From: Ahrensia kielensis DSM 5890
GTDB taxonomy: Bacteria > Pseudomonadota > Alphaproteobacteria > Rhizobiales > Rhizobiaceae
Direction: 5' to 3'
Length of the DNA: 64,000 nucleotides
Assembly: GCF_000374465.1 (NCBI RefSeq)
Contig: NZ_KB894528.1
Coordinates: 299,127 to 363,126 of the forward strand
The notes below the pieces were generated by a model. The model saw only the letters and a list, made by a program, of their open reading frames with translations. It did no database searches and was not told the origin of the DNA. Numbering within the stretch: position 1 is the first letter of the stretch; each line of letters opens with the position of its first letter. The position numbers and the translations under genes were made by a program. This document shows positions 9,668 to 18,915 of this stretch, one piece after another.

Positions 9668-10270
9668 TCAAGCCTGAGCTTTATAAGTATCAAACGCAGG
9701 ATAGGCTTCTTGAAAGCGTGTTTCAAATCGGCGCAATTTGGCGCGCCCACGTCGCCAGTTCAAATCTGGAAAACGCAAATCCATATAGCTCATGGCCGCA
9801 GCAACAGCGAATTGCCCGCCGTTTAATTTTCCCCGTACCGGTGTAATATTCTCTTCGAGCCAATCGAGAGATCGCTCTACCTTACGTGCTTGCATATCAA
9901 TCCATTCTTGATGGATTTTTTCTTCCGGCCGCATACGCTTTTCATAAACTTGTGCGAGCAAGCAATCACAAAGCCCATCGGCTGCTGCCTCAAGGCGTTC
10001 TGCAATGCGTCGTTTGTCGCCATTGCGTGGATAGAGCGTTTTGCCAGACAGGCGGTCAAGTTCTTGCATAATGGCTCGGCTGTCGAAGACCGAGAAACCA
10101 TCATCAAGAACCAATGTTGGTATTTTTCCCAATGGATTGGCGTCAATCAGATCGCTTGGTTCGTCGCTCGTGGTCACCTTGCGCGCTTCAATGCCAATAT
10201 CTGCATAATCTGCTGCCATGCGCACTTTGGCGCTGTAGGGAGAAGCCGGTGAATAGAGTATAATTGGCAT
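9668..10270 (-). CDS. Glutathione S-transferase family protein
   Basis: A 200-residue cytosolic GST with N-terminal thioredoxin fold (MPIILYSPASPYSAKVRMAA), Ser in the SPASPYS catalytic region, the cis-proline motif GKIPTLVLDDG and the FDSRAIMQELD motif. The C-terminal half is the helical GST domain, including a conserved AAMSYMDLRFPDLNWR segment. It is only distantly similar to the GST at 1379. The substrate is unknown. It is read together with the upstream RNase T2 gene, 8 bp away. Confidence 0.88.
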   Translation of the reverse strand: MPIILYSPASPYSAKVRMAADYADIGIEARKVTTSDEPSDLIDANPLGKIPTLVLDDGFSVFDSRAIMQELDRLSGKTLYPRNGDKRRIAERLEAAADGLCDCLLAQVYEKRMRPEEKIHQEWIDMQARKVERSLDWLEENITPVRGKLNGGQFAVAAAMSYMDLRFPDLNWRRGRAKLRRFETRFQEAYPAFDTYKAQA

Positions 10271-10278
10271 TGTTGTTC

Positions 10279-10956
10279 CTATCGTAAAGGGGCGACAGCC
10301 ATTGAGCGGCTGCGGCAGTAGTTTCTATCAATTTCTGGGCAAGAGCGGAATGAGGCAAGGTCTTTTGTCATGCAGATGCGCACATCACGCAAATAATTGC
10401 GCTTGCAGGTGGCTGCAATCCCGTCATTGGGAATGTTCGGATTCTCGGCTTGAAAGAGCTTTTCAACGGAGATGGGCGAAATTGTTTTTGTTTCTGTCAA
10501 ACCGGAAAAGCTAGGCGGAAGACTGATTTTACTAAATGCTGCTCGCGTGACGCTAAAATACTCTTCGGGTGAAAGGCCGCTGCAAGAACCATGTTTGCGC
10601 CATTGATGTTTGATCAAGCCAAAGCTTGGCATAATATCCGTCATGGAGCTGACGAGGCTGTTATCGAGTTTGTTGTTGCTGTTACAGTTTTCAGGATATC
10701 CGCGTTCAAATTGCGGCCACAACCCATGAACAACAAATTCATATTTTTTATCCGGTCCGCATTGGCGCGAATCCGCATTATTGCCTTCTGAAGCGCAATA
10801 TCCAGGCGACCATGACAACGATAGAACGTAGAAATCAAAACCATTGCCAATAGGAATGGTTGAAGGCGGTTCTGATCTATCGTTATTGTCGGCTGAGCAA
10901 CTCGCAACAAAGCCAGCCAATAGCATTAAAGCTATGCAGATGATCAGCCGGTTCAT
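10279..10956 (-). CDS. Ribonuclease T2 family lipoprotein
   Basis: An RNase T2-type endoribonuclease that cleaves single-stranded RNA through a 2',3'-cyclic phosphate. Both conserved active-site segments are present: VVHGLWPQ (CAS I) and HQWRKHGSCSG (CAS II). The chosen ATG 10956 gives a 225-residue protein with a hydrophobic leader ending at a lipobox-like VASC, so the enzyme is probably a periplasmic lipoprotein. The open frame continues upstream to 11022, but that extension overlaps the preceding gene. Several cysteines (YCASEG, RQCGPD, ENCNS) suggest disulfides. It lies 5 bp behind the small secreted protein at 10962, so the two form an operon. Confidence 0.92.
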   Translation of the reverse strand: MNRLIICIALMLLAGFVASCSADNNDRSEPPSTIPIGNGFDFYVLSLSWSPGYCASEGNNADSRQCGPDKKYEFVVHGLWPQFERGYPENCNSNNKLDNSLVSSMTDIMPSFGLIKHQWRKHGSCSGLSPEEYFSVTRAAFSKISLPPSFSGLTETKTISPISVEKLFQAENPNIPNDGIAATCKRNYLRDVRICMTKDLASFRSCPEIDRNYCRSRSMAVAPLR

Positions 10957-10961
10957 AGGTA

Positions 10962-11402
10962 TTAGCGCAATATATTGCAGTGAGCACCATAGACGTTCCA
11001 GCGATCGAGGCCAGAAATACAAAACTCAACATTATTGCCAAGACCAGCAAAACCTGCGCCATATTCCAGTAAATACCAGATGGAGCGTTGTTGGCCGTCG
11101 CTCATATAAGCTTGCGCTTTACAATAACGCCGCGCAAAGGGGCTTTTGCCCTCTGGCTCATAGCGTGTCTCGTAGGTGTTATATAGTTCAGCGACTTGAA
11201 GGTCTGGATTGTGGTGAACTTCATTGGCCTGAATGTGGAACCGTGACTTAATGCGATTGATTACTTTTACATCGCTACAGTCATTATTTTGTGCTTCCGA
11301 ATACACCATGTCAGCCGCAGAGGCAGGGCTTAAAATCGGAGCATTAAGCATTGCACCGCTCAATAATATTGCTGCAAATTTGCTCATGTTCGACTTCATC
11401 AT
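10962..11402 (-). CDS. Secreted conserved protein of unknown function
   Basis: A 146-residue protein with a signal peptide (KFAAILLSGAMLNAPILSPASA, cleavage after SAA). The site AGGAGAAA stands directly before ATG 11402, with ATG 11399 as the alternative. The mature domain has four cysteines (NDCSDVK, RYCKAQ, EFCISG, AHCNILR) and aromatic residues, suggesting a small disulfide-bonded periplasmic domain. I do not recognise the family. Because it directly precedes the RNase T2 gene it could be a partner of that RNase, but this is inference from position only. Confidence 0.75.
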   Translation of the reverse strand: MMKSNMSKFAAILLSGAMLNAPILSPASAADMVYSEAQNNDCSDVKVINRIKSRFHIQANEVHHNPDLQVAELYNTYETRYEPEGKSPFARRYCKAQAYMSDGQQRSIWYLLEYGAGFAGLGNNVEFCISGLDRWNVYGAHCNILR

Positions 11403-11469
11403 TTTCTCCTGCCTTGCGCTATCGTTGTAAGATGTAGCGCAAGCACAATGCTGCGCCAAGCGTTCTTAG

Positions 11470-12330
11470 CTATTTTTGCTCACCAACGAGCTCATAAATT
11501 GAATGCGAGCCGGAGCCCGGCACGACTTCAAATAATTTGACCAGCCAAGGCAACAAAACCTTTAGCTCTTTTTCCAACACATAAGGCGGGTTGACGATAA
11601 CCATTCCGGTGCCAATAAATTTAGCCTGAGAGCCGGGGCGATCAATCATCATCCGAACATCTAACGTGCGGCCCAAATCCATACCGGAAAGCACTCTGGA
11701 AAAGCTGGCAATCATCTGCAAATCTTTGATCGGATACCAAAGCATATAGGTGCCTTTGGAGAACCGTTTTTGAGCATCATAAAGCGCGCGCAAAATCGCA
11801 TTAAATTCATCGCGGTCTTCAAATGGCGGGTCGACCAAGATGAGGCCGCGCTTTTCATTTGGTGGCAACTGCGCCTTCATTGCATGCCAAGCATCAAGAT
11901 GGTGCGTCTTGGTGTTCTTGGCCCAGTTGAAGTTGATCGTAAGTTCGTCAAAATCTTCAGGGTGAAGCTCAACAAGCGACAGGCGGTCAGTGCGGCGGAT
12001 CAATGATTGTGCAACCATGGGCGAGCCGGGATAATGCTGAAGCTTGTCTTCATTCATGTCGTTCAAAAGAGTGGTGAACGGTTCGCAGAGCTCACGTACC
12101 TCTTTTGGCGCGTTGGGTAGGGCCTTCATAAGGCGGGCGATGCCTGTTTCAGCTTCACGCGTTTTTTGCGCTTCAACGCCTTTCAAATCATAACGCCCGA
12201 CACCCGCATGGGTATCCATGACAAAGAACGGGGCATCCTTGCGTTTGAAATACATCAATACGCGCGTCAAAATGATGTGCTTGACGACATCGGCAAAGTT
12301 ACCAGCATGGTAAGCGTGGCGGTAGTTCAT
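11470..12330 (-). CDS. rlmJ: 23S rRNA (adenine(2030)-N6)-methyltransferase
   Basis: Methylates N6 of A2030 in 23S rRNA. The 286-residue protein starts [18 protein letters not shown], the hallmark RlmJ N-terminus. It contains the SAM-binding DTHAGVGRYDL segment and the amino-methyltransferase catalytic motif DPPF in ILVDPPFEDRDEF. Cytosolic. Its start overlaps the purN stop by 4 bp, suggesting transcription with purM-purN. Confidence 0.95.
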   Translation of the reverse strand: MNYRHAYHAGNFADVVKHIILTRVLMYFKRKDAPFFVMDTHAGVGRYDLKGVEAQKTREAETGIARLMKALPNAPKEVRELCEPFTTLLNDMNEDKLQHYPGSPMVAQSLIRRTDRLSLVELHPEDFDELTINFNWAKNTKTHHLDAWHAMKAQLPPNEKRGLILVDPPFEDRDEFNAILRALYDAQKRFSKGTYMLWYPIKDLQMIASFSRVLSGMDLGRTLDVRMMIDRPGSQAKFIGTGMVIVNPPYVLEKELKVLLPWLVKLFEVVPGSGSHSIYELVGEQK

Positions 12331-12920
12331 GGCTTTTGCCTTTCGATCACATCGCGTAGCGCTTGCGCATAAAGCTTGTGTTCTTGCTCCAACACACGTG
12401 CGGTGAGGGTGGTTTCAGTGTCACCGCTTAATATTGGCACTTTTGCCTGCGCGATTACAGGGCCTTCATCCATACCGGCTGTCACATAATGAACGGTGCA
12501 GCCGTGCTCATCATCACCCGCGTCAAGTGCCCGCTGATGCGTGTTAAGGCCTTTATATTTCGGCAGAATGCTTGGGTGGATATTGATAATTTCCCCAGCC
12601 CATTTGTCGATAAAGTCTGCGCTTAAAAGGCGCATAAAACCCGCAAGACATATAATGTCTGCATCCCATTCAGAAAGCTGATTGTGGATTGCAGTCTCAT
12701 GCTCTGCTTTCGATGCATAATCCGCGCGTGCAAATGCACCTGTTGCGATATTCATATCAGCAGCAGTCATGAGACCTGCCGCATCTTTTTTATCGGCAAT
12801 GACACCGACGACTTCAGCTGGAAAATCCGGCGCAGAAATTGCATCTGCAAGCGCGATCATGTTCGAGCCGCGACCGGAAATCAGAATTGCAACTTTTGTA
12901 ACCCGTTCAACCAAGATCAA
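12327..12920 (-). CDS. purN: Phosphoribosylglycinamide formyltransferase
   Basis: The third step of purine synthesis: transfers formyl from 10-formyl-THF to GAR. It is 197 residues with [12 protein letters not shown] at the N-terminus and the catalytic segment [21 protein letters not shown], followed by HGCTVHYV and DEGPVI. The likely start is TTG at 12920, preceded by AAAGG at good spacing and overlapping purM's last codons. No ATG is available in this position. It is downstream of purM and overlaps it, so the two are coupled. Confidence 0.95.
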   Translation of the reverse strand: MILVERVTKVAILISGRGSNMIALADAISAPDFPAEVVGVIADKKDAAGLMTAADMNIATGAFARADYASKAEHETAIHNQLSEWDADIICLAGFMRLLSADFIDKWAGEIINIHPSILPKYKGLNTHQRALDAGDDEHGCTVHYVTAGMDEGPVIAQAKVPILSGDTETTLTARVLEQEHKLYAQALRDVIERQKP

Positions 12921-13980
12921 GTGTGCCTTTGTAAATGACCGCTTCGCCGCTCCGCGCAGTCAGTGTTCCAAGGCGGCATATTTTTTCGCCTTCACGTTCA
13001 AGGATGTCGCTCACGGCATCTGCGTTTTCCGGCGATAAAATAACGATCATGCCAACACCGCAATTAAATGTGCGCAGCATTTCTGACGCATTCACGCCGC
13101 CAGCTTTTGCAAGCCAGCGAAACACTGGCAGTGTTTCCAAAGCGTCAAGATCAATGGTTGCTGCAAGGCTCTTTGGCAGAACGCGCGGAATGTTTTCAGT
13201 AAATCCACCACCGGTAATATGCGCCATTGCTTTCACGGCACCGGTCTCGCGAATGGCTGCCAAAAGTGACTTCACATAAATTTTCGTTGGCTCGAGCAAT
13301 TCTTCGCCAACTGTTTTGGAGCCAAACGGCGCTTTGTCTGCAAAGCCAAGGCCATCTGTCTCAATGATTTTGCGCACGAGTGAAAAGCCGTTGGAGTGAA
13401 CGCCGCTGGACGCAAGGCCCAAAATCACATCGCCTTCTTGAATATCATTAGAAGGCAGCATCGCGCCGCGCTCTGCTGCACCAACCGCAAAGCCAGCCAG
13501 ATCATAATCACCATCGCGGTACATGCCGGGCATTTCAGCTGTTTCGCCGCCAATCAAGGCACAGCCAGCCTGTTTGCAGCCATCAGCGATACCGCGCACA
13601 ATGTCGGTGCCTTCTTCAACGCTTAATTTGCCCGTTGCGAAGTAATCAAGAAAGAATAATGGTTCCGCGCCTTGAACAACCAGATCGTTCACACACATTG
13701 CCACAAGGTCAATGCCGACTGTGTCATGCTTGTTCGCATCGATCGCAATTTTTAGCTTTGTGCCAACACCATCATTAGCAGCAACAAGAATCGGATCTTT
13801 GAAGCCAGCCGCTTTTAAATCGAACAATCCGCCAAATCCGCCGATTTCGGTATCAGAGCCAGGACGGCTTGTTTCACGCACGATAGGCTTTATGGCCTCG
13901 ACAAGCGCGTTTCCGGCATCAATATCAACGCCGGCATCGGCATAACTCAATCCGTTTGAACTGTTTGTATCTTCTGACAT
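12907..13980 (-). CDS. purM: Phosphoribosylformylglycinamidine cyclo-ligase
   Basis: The ATP-dependent AIR synthetase of purine synthesis. It is 357 residues with [21 protein letters not shown] at the start, GFGGLFDL, the [12 protein letters not shown] loop, [17 protein letters not shown] and [12 protein letters not shown], all PurM hallmarks. It overlaps purN by 14 bp. The divergent promoter region (13981-14156) is shared with the CDP-alcohol phosphatidyltransferase gene. No riboswitch-like structure is evident there. Confidence 0.97.
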   Translation of the reverse strand: MSEDTNSSNGLSYADAGVDIDAGNALVEAIKPIVRETSRPGSDTEIGGFGGLFDLKAAGFKDPILVAANDGVGTKLKIAIDANKHDTVGIDLVAMCVNDLVVQGAEPLFFLDYFATGKLSVEEGTDIVRGIADGCKQAGCALIGGETAEMPGMYRDGDYDLAGFAVGAAERGAMLPSNDIQEGDVILGLASSGVHSNGFSLVRKIIETDGLGFADKAPFGSKTVGEELLEPTKIYVKSLLAAIRETGAVKAMAHITGGGFTENIPRVLPKSLAATIDLDALETLPVFRWLAKAGGVNASEMLRTFNCGVGMIVILSPENADAVSDILEREGEKICRLGTLTARSGEAVIYKGTLDLG

Positions 13981-14156
13981 TGACTTTGTCCCGTTTGCTA
14001 CTTCGGTTTTAGCGCTCTATGGCACGGGTCGTCCTTATGTTCCAATGGTCTTGTGCCACAATCACAGAAAAAAGGACTTTATTGGCTACATTTGCAGCCG
14101 TTGTTTGGATTTAACGTGAATTGAACCTAGATAAAGACTGAACAGGATTTAGCTCG

Positions 14157-14711
14157 ATGGGAAAAAACGTCTACACTCTCCCCAATCTCATCACTTTGGC
14201 CCGTTTATTTACCGTGCCGCTGATTATTTATCTCATTGTCTTGGGCAATTGGACTGCCGCACTGGTTTTATTTGTCTTGGCCGGCATTTCAGACGCTGTC
14301 GATGGTATCATTGCGCGCAAATACGGTCTCGGCAGCGAGGTCGGAGCCTACCTTGATCCAATATCAGACAAAGTGCTTTTAACAGCTGTCTTTATAGCGC
14401 TTGGTTATTATGAGGTCGTGCCGATCTGGTTTGTGTTTCTAGTTGTTGCGCGTGATGTGCTGATCATCGGCGCTGTGGTGTTGTCAACAATTATGGGCGC
14501 TGATGTTGATATAAAACCGCTCATGATTTCTAAAGCGAATACACTTGTGCAGATTGGTCTTGCCGCTTATCTGATTGCAACGAAGGCTGGATTTTTTTCG
14601 ATACCGATTCTAGGCAGCGCTCTTATCTACATTGTCGCTGCATTAACCTTGGCATCTACGGCGGCTTATTGCGTCGTGTGGTTCCGGCATATGGCAGAAT
14701 ATGAGGATTAA
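14157..14711 (+). CDS. CDP-alcohol phosphatidyltransferase family protein
   Basis: A 184-residue inner-membrane enzyme with the full family signature in AVDGIIARKYGLGSEVGAYL followed by DPISDK, and about four further hydrophobic helices. It starts VYTLPNLITLARLF, like PgsA or bacterial cardiolipin synthases of the CDP-alcohol type. It is the second such enzyme in the window (see 4192-4806). In alphaproteobacteria this second copy is often near purM and the AI-2E permease. The acceptor alcohol cannot be read from sequence. Confidence 0.88.
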   Translation: MGKNVYTLPNLITLARLFTVPLIIYLIVLGNWTAALVLFVLAGISDAVDGIIARKYGLGSEVGAYLDPISDKVLLTAVFIALGYYEVVPIWFVFLVVARDVLIIGAVVLSTIMGADVDIKPLMISKANTLVQIGLAAYLIATKAGFFSIPILGSALIYIVAALTLASTAAYCVVWFRHMAEYED

Positions 14712-14714
14712 GTA

Positions 14715-15869
14715 ATGGGCGAACATATATCAGCAAAAGCGCTGCGCCGTCAGGCTCTTTTCTGGCTTGGCGCAATCATCTTTTTCGGTGTGCTGCTCTA
14801 TATTTTCAGAAGCGTTTTGCTCCCGTTCTTAGCCGGTTTTGTTCTGGCCTATTTCTTAGACCCAGTCGCGGACTATTTGGAACGCAAAGGCATGTCGCGC
14901 ATATGGGCGACCGTCAGTATTTTGCTGGCGTTCCTCATTGTATTCCTTCTCGCTTTGGCAATTATTGTGCCGGTCTTAGCATCGCAGGCAATTGAGTTTG
15001 CAGGCAATTTGCCGAACTATTTGGTGCGGCTGCGCGAGGTCATTTCCAGCGCTAAGATCGACATGACTTGGCTCAATACATTTTTTGGCATTGATTTTGC
15101 CACCGTTGATCTTGGCTTCGACATGAAAAAGATCACCGAAAGTTTTGACACCTATCTGGAAGAAGGCTTCGGTGTCGTTAAAACCGTCGTGCAAGGCATT
15201 TGGAATTCTGGTCAGGCCGCAATGAACATTGTCAGCCTTTTGGTTGTTACGCCTGTCGTGGCATTTTACATGTTGCTCGATTGGGACAAGATGATTGCCA
15301 AAATTGACGGCTGGATTCCGCGCGATCATGTAACCACAGTGCGTGCGATTGCACGGGACATGAATGAGGCTGTGGCCGGTTTCATTCGCGGACAGGGAAC
15401 GGTAAGCCTAATCCTTGGCATCTTTTATGCCATTTCGCTCACCTTAGCGGGTTTGAATTTCGGCTTGCTTATCGGCCTTCTAACGGGAGTATTGAGCTTC
15501 ATTCCTTATGTAGGTTCTGCAATCGGTCTCATATTATCAATTGGTGTCGCGCTGGTGCAGTTCTGGCCGGACTATATTCAAATTGGTATCATTGCTGCGA
15601 TTTTCTTTGCTGGTCAGTTCTTTGAGGGTAATTTCCTTCAACCTAAAATGGTTGGCGACAGTGTTGGTTTGCATCCGGTGTGGTTGATGTTTGCGCTTTT
15701 CGCATTTGGTTCATTGCTCGGCTTTACAGGCATGTTAATTGCTGTGCCCGCTGCAGCTGCGGTTGGCGTGTTAGTGCGGTTTGCTCTTTCGGCCTATCTT
15801 CACAGCGATCTTTACCAAAATGAAAGCGCAGGGCGTGCTATAGAGACCAAAGCTGAAATAGAAGAATAG
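14715..15869 (+). CDS. AI-2E family transporter (PerM/YdiK-like permease)
   Basis: A 384-residue protein with about seven to eight hydrophobic helices in the AI-2E/UPF0118 pattern: two N-terminal helices with LLPFLAGFVLAYFLDPVADYLE, a hydrophilic middle, and the conserved C-terminal PYVGSAIGLILSIGVALVQF plus FFEGNFLQPKMVGDSVGLHPVWLMF split across the last helices. Family roles range from signal export to Na+/H+ exchange. The substrate is unknown here. It starts 3 bp after the preceding phosphatidyltransferase gene and precedes hdaA, so they are probably one operon. Confidence 0.92.
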   Translation: MGEHISAKALRRQALFWLGAIIFFGVLLYIFRSVLLPFLAGFVLAYFLDPVADYLERKGMSRIWATVSILLAFLIVFLLALAIIVPVLASQAIEFAGNLPNYLVRLREVISSAKIDMTWLNTFFGIDFATVDLGFDMKKITESFDTYLEEGFGVVKTVVQGIWNSGQAAMNIVSLLVVTPVVAFYMLLDWDKMIAKIDGWIPRDHVTTVRAIARDMNEAVAGFIRGQGTVSLILGIFYAISLTLAGLNFGLLIGLLTGVLSFIPYVGSAIGLILSIGVALVQFWPDYIQIGIIAAIFFAGQFFEGNFLQPKMVGDSVGLHPVWLMFALFAFGSLLGFTGMLIAVPAAAAVGVLVRFALSAYLHSDLYQNESAGRAIETKAEIEE

Positions 15870-15899
15870 CCGCATTGAGTTTGGCTAGAGCGTTTTTTA

Positions 15900-16577
15900 A
15901 TGGTTGAAGCAAATCAGCTACTGCTGGATTTGAGGGGCGCACCATCGCTGACACGCGATGATTTGGTGGTTAGTGCTGCCAATTTGAATGCGGCATCGCT
16001 TATAGATAACTGGCCGCATTGGCCTTCGCCTTGGGCTGTTTTGATTGGCGCTAAAGGCTATGGTAAATCGCACCTTGCAGAGATTTGGTGCGAGGCGGCA
16101 CAGGCGCACCGCGTTAATCCTTCGGAATTATCAGATGTTGATCTGGATGAAGCACAAAAAGGTCGCCCAATCCTAATCGATGGGTTATCTGAAGGTAATT
16201 TCGACGAAACCCGCACATTTCACCTCATGAACGCTGTTCGCAATGCGCAGCAAACCATGTTGATTACGGCCGAAAACAACCCAGCTTTGTGGCGTTTAGA
16301 AACGGCAGACCTTCGCTCTCGGTTTAAGGCTGCCACGACCGTTGAAATTGGCGAACCAGATGATGCGCTTCTGCGCGCTGTTCTTGCCAAATTATTTGCT
16401 GACAGGCAGATTAATGTTGGCCCCGATATTGTTGAATATTTGGCAACACGCATAGATCGCTCCCTTGGCAGTGCGAACCATGTAGTCAATCTTCTTGATC
16501 GGGAAGCGCTCATGTCTAAGGCGCGTATTACAAAGCCTCTGATCGCCCGTGTGCTAGAAACGATTGACAGTGAATAA
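15900..16577 (+). CDS. hdaA: DnaA-related replication inactivator HdaA
   Basis: A 225-residue AAA+ protein homologous to the ATPase part of DnaA but lacking its DNA-binding domain. The N-terminal QLLLDL (residues 5-10) fits the sliding-clamp binding motif by which Hda/HdaA docks on DnaN to stimulate DnaA-ATP hydrolysis. The P-loop is GAKGYGKSH. The sensor/arginine region ADLRSRF is conserved. In Caulobacter and other alphaproteobacteria HdaA limits re-initiation of replication. It lies 30 bp behind the AI-2E permease and upstream of ppk. Confidence 0.92.
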   Translation: MVEANQLLLDLRGAPSLTRDDLVVSAANLNAASLIDNWPHWPSPWAVLIGAKGYGKSHLAEIWCEAAQAHRVNPSELSDVDLDEAQKGRPILIDGLSEGNFDETRTFHLMNAVRNAQQTMLITAENNPALWRLETADLRSRFKAATTVEIGEPDDALLRAVLAKLFADRQINVGPDIVEYLATRIDRSLGSANHVVNLLDREALMSKARITKPLIARVLETIDSE

Positions 16578-16687
16578 TGTGGAAAACCAGTTTCTTATTG
16601 GTTCAAACTGCCCCTAGTGCGTAGCGATTTATTTCTGTCATATAGCTGGTATAAATACGGCGAGTCGATAGAACTCTTGATAAGAAT

Positions 16688-18898
16688 ATGGGTCGCATGA
16701 TTAACTCTTTCGAAGAAACTTCCGGAAATGCCTCATCATCTATAAAGATGATTGCCGAAAACGATCCTGCACGGTTTGTGAACCGCGAATTTTCTTGGCT
16801 CCAGTTCAATTGGCGTGTTTTGGAAGAAGCTCAAAATACGAACCAACCCTTGCTTGAGCGTTTGCGTTTTCTATCGATCTCCGCTGCCAATCTTGATGAA
16901 TTTTTTATGGTGCGTGTCGCAGGCTTAGCTGGCCAAGTGCGGGCTCAAGTCGGTCAACGGTCTATTGACGGTCTTTCTGCGCAAGAACAATTGGATATGG
17001 TGATTGAAGAAATCGCCAAGCTTCAATGTGAACAACAATCCACTTTGTCCACGCTTTTAGAAGAGCTGCGCAAAGAAAATATTGAGATCGTTAAAACCGA
17101 AGAATTAACGCATGCAGATTTAGCGTGGCTTGAAGATCATTTCCTGCAAAAGATTTTCCCAATCTTGACGCCTTTATCTGTTGATCCGGCACATCCATTT
17201 CCATTCATTCCCAATCTTGGTTTTTCCATCGCATTGGAACTGATCAACCTAAAGAACCGCAAAATCATGAATGCGCTGATCCGTTTGCCGGTCGCGCTTA
17301 ATCGTTTTGTGGAAGTGCCAACGGATGGGTCGCGCTTTCGCTTCGTATCGCTAGAACTTATCGTTAGCCTATATATCGACAAGCTTTATCCGGGCTATGA
17401 AGTTAAAGGCGCAGGTACTTTTCGTGTTATTCGCGACAGCGATCTTGAGGTCGAAGAAGAAGCGGAAGACTTGGTGCGCTATTTTGAAAGCGCGCTTAAA
17501 CGTCGTCGTCGTGGACAGGTTATTCGGATTGAATATGATTCAGAAACGCCTCAAAATCTGCGCGATTTCGTAAGTCATGTACTGGAAGTGCCCGAGAGCC
17601 GTGTGAGCGTACAAACTGGGGTTTTGGCGCTCAGCACAGTGTCAGAAATTGTAAAAATACCGCGTGATGATCTTCTGTTCAAATCCTACACCGCACGTTT
17701 TCCAGAGCGTGTGCGCGAACATTCTGGCGATTGCTTTGCCGCGATCAATGAAAAAGACATTATCATTCACCACCCTTATGAGAGCTTTGATGTTGTGGTG
17801 CAGTTTCTGCGTCAAGCAGCGGCCGACCCCGATGTGCTTGCGATTAAGCAAACGCTTTATCGAACATCAAACAACAGCCCGATTGTGCGTGCGCTCATGG
17901 ATGCTGCAGAAGCAGGTAAATCCGTAACCGCGCTTGTTGAACTGAAAGCTCGCTTTGACGAAGAAGCCAATATTCGTTGGGCACGTGATTTGGAGCGAGC
18001 AGGGGTGCAGGTCGTATTTGGCTTTGTCGAGTTGAAAACCCATGCCAAAATGTCTCTGGTTGTCAGGCAAGAGGAGACGGGTCTTCGCAATTACGTTCAC
18101 TTAGGCACCGGCAACTACCATCCGATTACCGCGAAAATTTACACGGACCTTTCATACTTCACATGTAATGACCAGATTGCGCATGATGTGCAGCGCGTGT
18201 TCAATTTGATCACAAGCTATGCTGATCCGGGACAAGATTTGAAACTCGCCGTATCGCCTTATTATATGCGCGACCGAATTTTGCGTCATATCAACGAAGA
18301 GATTGAGCATGTGAAAGCAGGGCGCCCCGGTGCGATCTGGATGAAGATGAACTCGCTTGTCGATGCAAAAATCATCGATGCTTTATATGAAGCAAGCGCT
18401 GTGGGTGTTGAAGTCGACATGATCATTCGCGGCATTTGCTGTCTGCGTCCGCAAGTTCCAGGCCTGTCTGAAAACATTCGTGTGAAATCTATCGTCGGCC
18501 GGTTTCTCGAACATAGCCGCATCTTTTGCTTTGGTAATGGCCGCGGATTGCCGTCCAAAAAGCCAATCGTGTATATCGGTTCTGCCGATTTGATGCCGCG
18601 TAATTTGGACCGCCGCGTAGAAACATTGGTGCCGCTTGAAAATGCGACCGTGTTACAACAAGTGGTCAACCAAATTATGCTCGCCAATCTTTTGGACAAT
18701 GAGCAAAGCTATGATTTGCTATCCGATGGTCGCTCAAAACGTGTTATTCCATTGCCAGATGAAGCACCGTTCAATGCTCAAACCTATTTTATGACCAATC
18801 CAAGTCTTTCTGGAAGGGGAAAAGCACTGAAATCTTCTGCACCGGGATTGATTGCGCATAAGAAAAGAGCGCAAGATGCTTCATCGACGATAAAATAA
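16688..18898 (+). CDS. ppk: Polyphosphate kinase 1
   Basis: Makes inorganic polyphosphate from ATP reversibly. It is 736 residues, the normal PPK1 length. Domains run in order: the N domain with [20 protein letters not shown], the head domain ([15 protein letters not shown]), then the two phospholipase D-like C domains with the autophosphorylated histidine in [10 protein letters not shown], and [10 protein letters not shown] with the second active-site histidine. ATG 16688 is used. ATG 16697 (MINSFEE) is an alternative. It is followed 17 bp later by ppx, so synthesis and breakdown of polyphosphate are encoded together. Confidence 0.96.
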   Translation: MGRMINSFEETSGNASSSIKMIAENDPARFVNREFSWLQFNWRVLEEAQNTNQPLLERLRFLSISAANLDEFFMVRVAGLAGQVRAQVGQRSIDGLSAQEQLDMVIEEIAKLQCEQQSTLSTLLEELRKENIEIVKTEELTHADLAWLEDHFLQKIFPILTPLSVDPAHPFPFIPNLGFSIALELINLKNRKIMNALIRLPVALNRFVEVPTDGSRFRFVSLELIVSLYIDKLYPGYEVKGAGTFRVIRDSDLEVEEEAEDLVRYFESALKRRRRGQVIRIEYDSETPQNLRDFVSHVLEVPESRVSVQTGVLALSTVSEIVKIPRDDLLFKSYTARFPERVREHSGDCFAAINEKDIIIHHPYESFDVVVQFLRQAAADPDVLAIKQTLYRTSNNSPIVRALMDAAEAGKSVTALVELKARFDEEANIRWARDLERAGVQVVFGFVELKTHAKMSLVVRQEETGLRNYVHLGTGNYHPITAKIYTDLSYFTCNDQIAHDVQRVFNLITSYADPGQDLKLAVSPYYMRDRILRHINEEIEHVKAGRPGAIWMKMNSLVDAKIIDALYEASAVGVEVDMIIRGICCLRPQVPGLSENIRVKSIVGRFLEHSRIFCFGNGRGLPSKKPIVYIGSADLMPRNLDRRVETLVPLENATVLQQVVNQIMLANLLDNEQSYDLLSDGRSKRVIPLPDEAPFNAQTYFMTNPSLSGRGKALKSSAPGLIAHKKRAQDASSTIK

Positions 18899-18915
18899 AA
18901 GCATCGGTAATTTGT

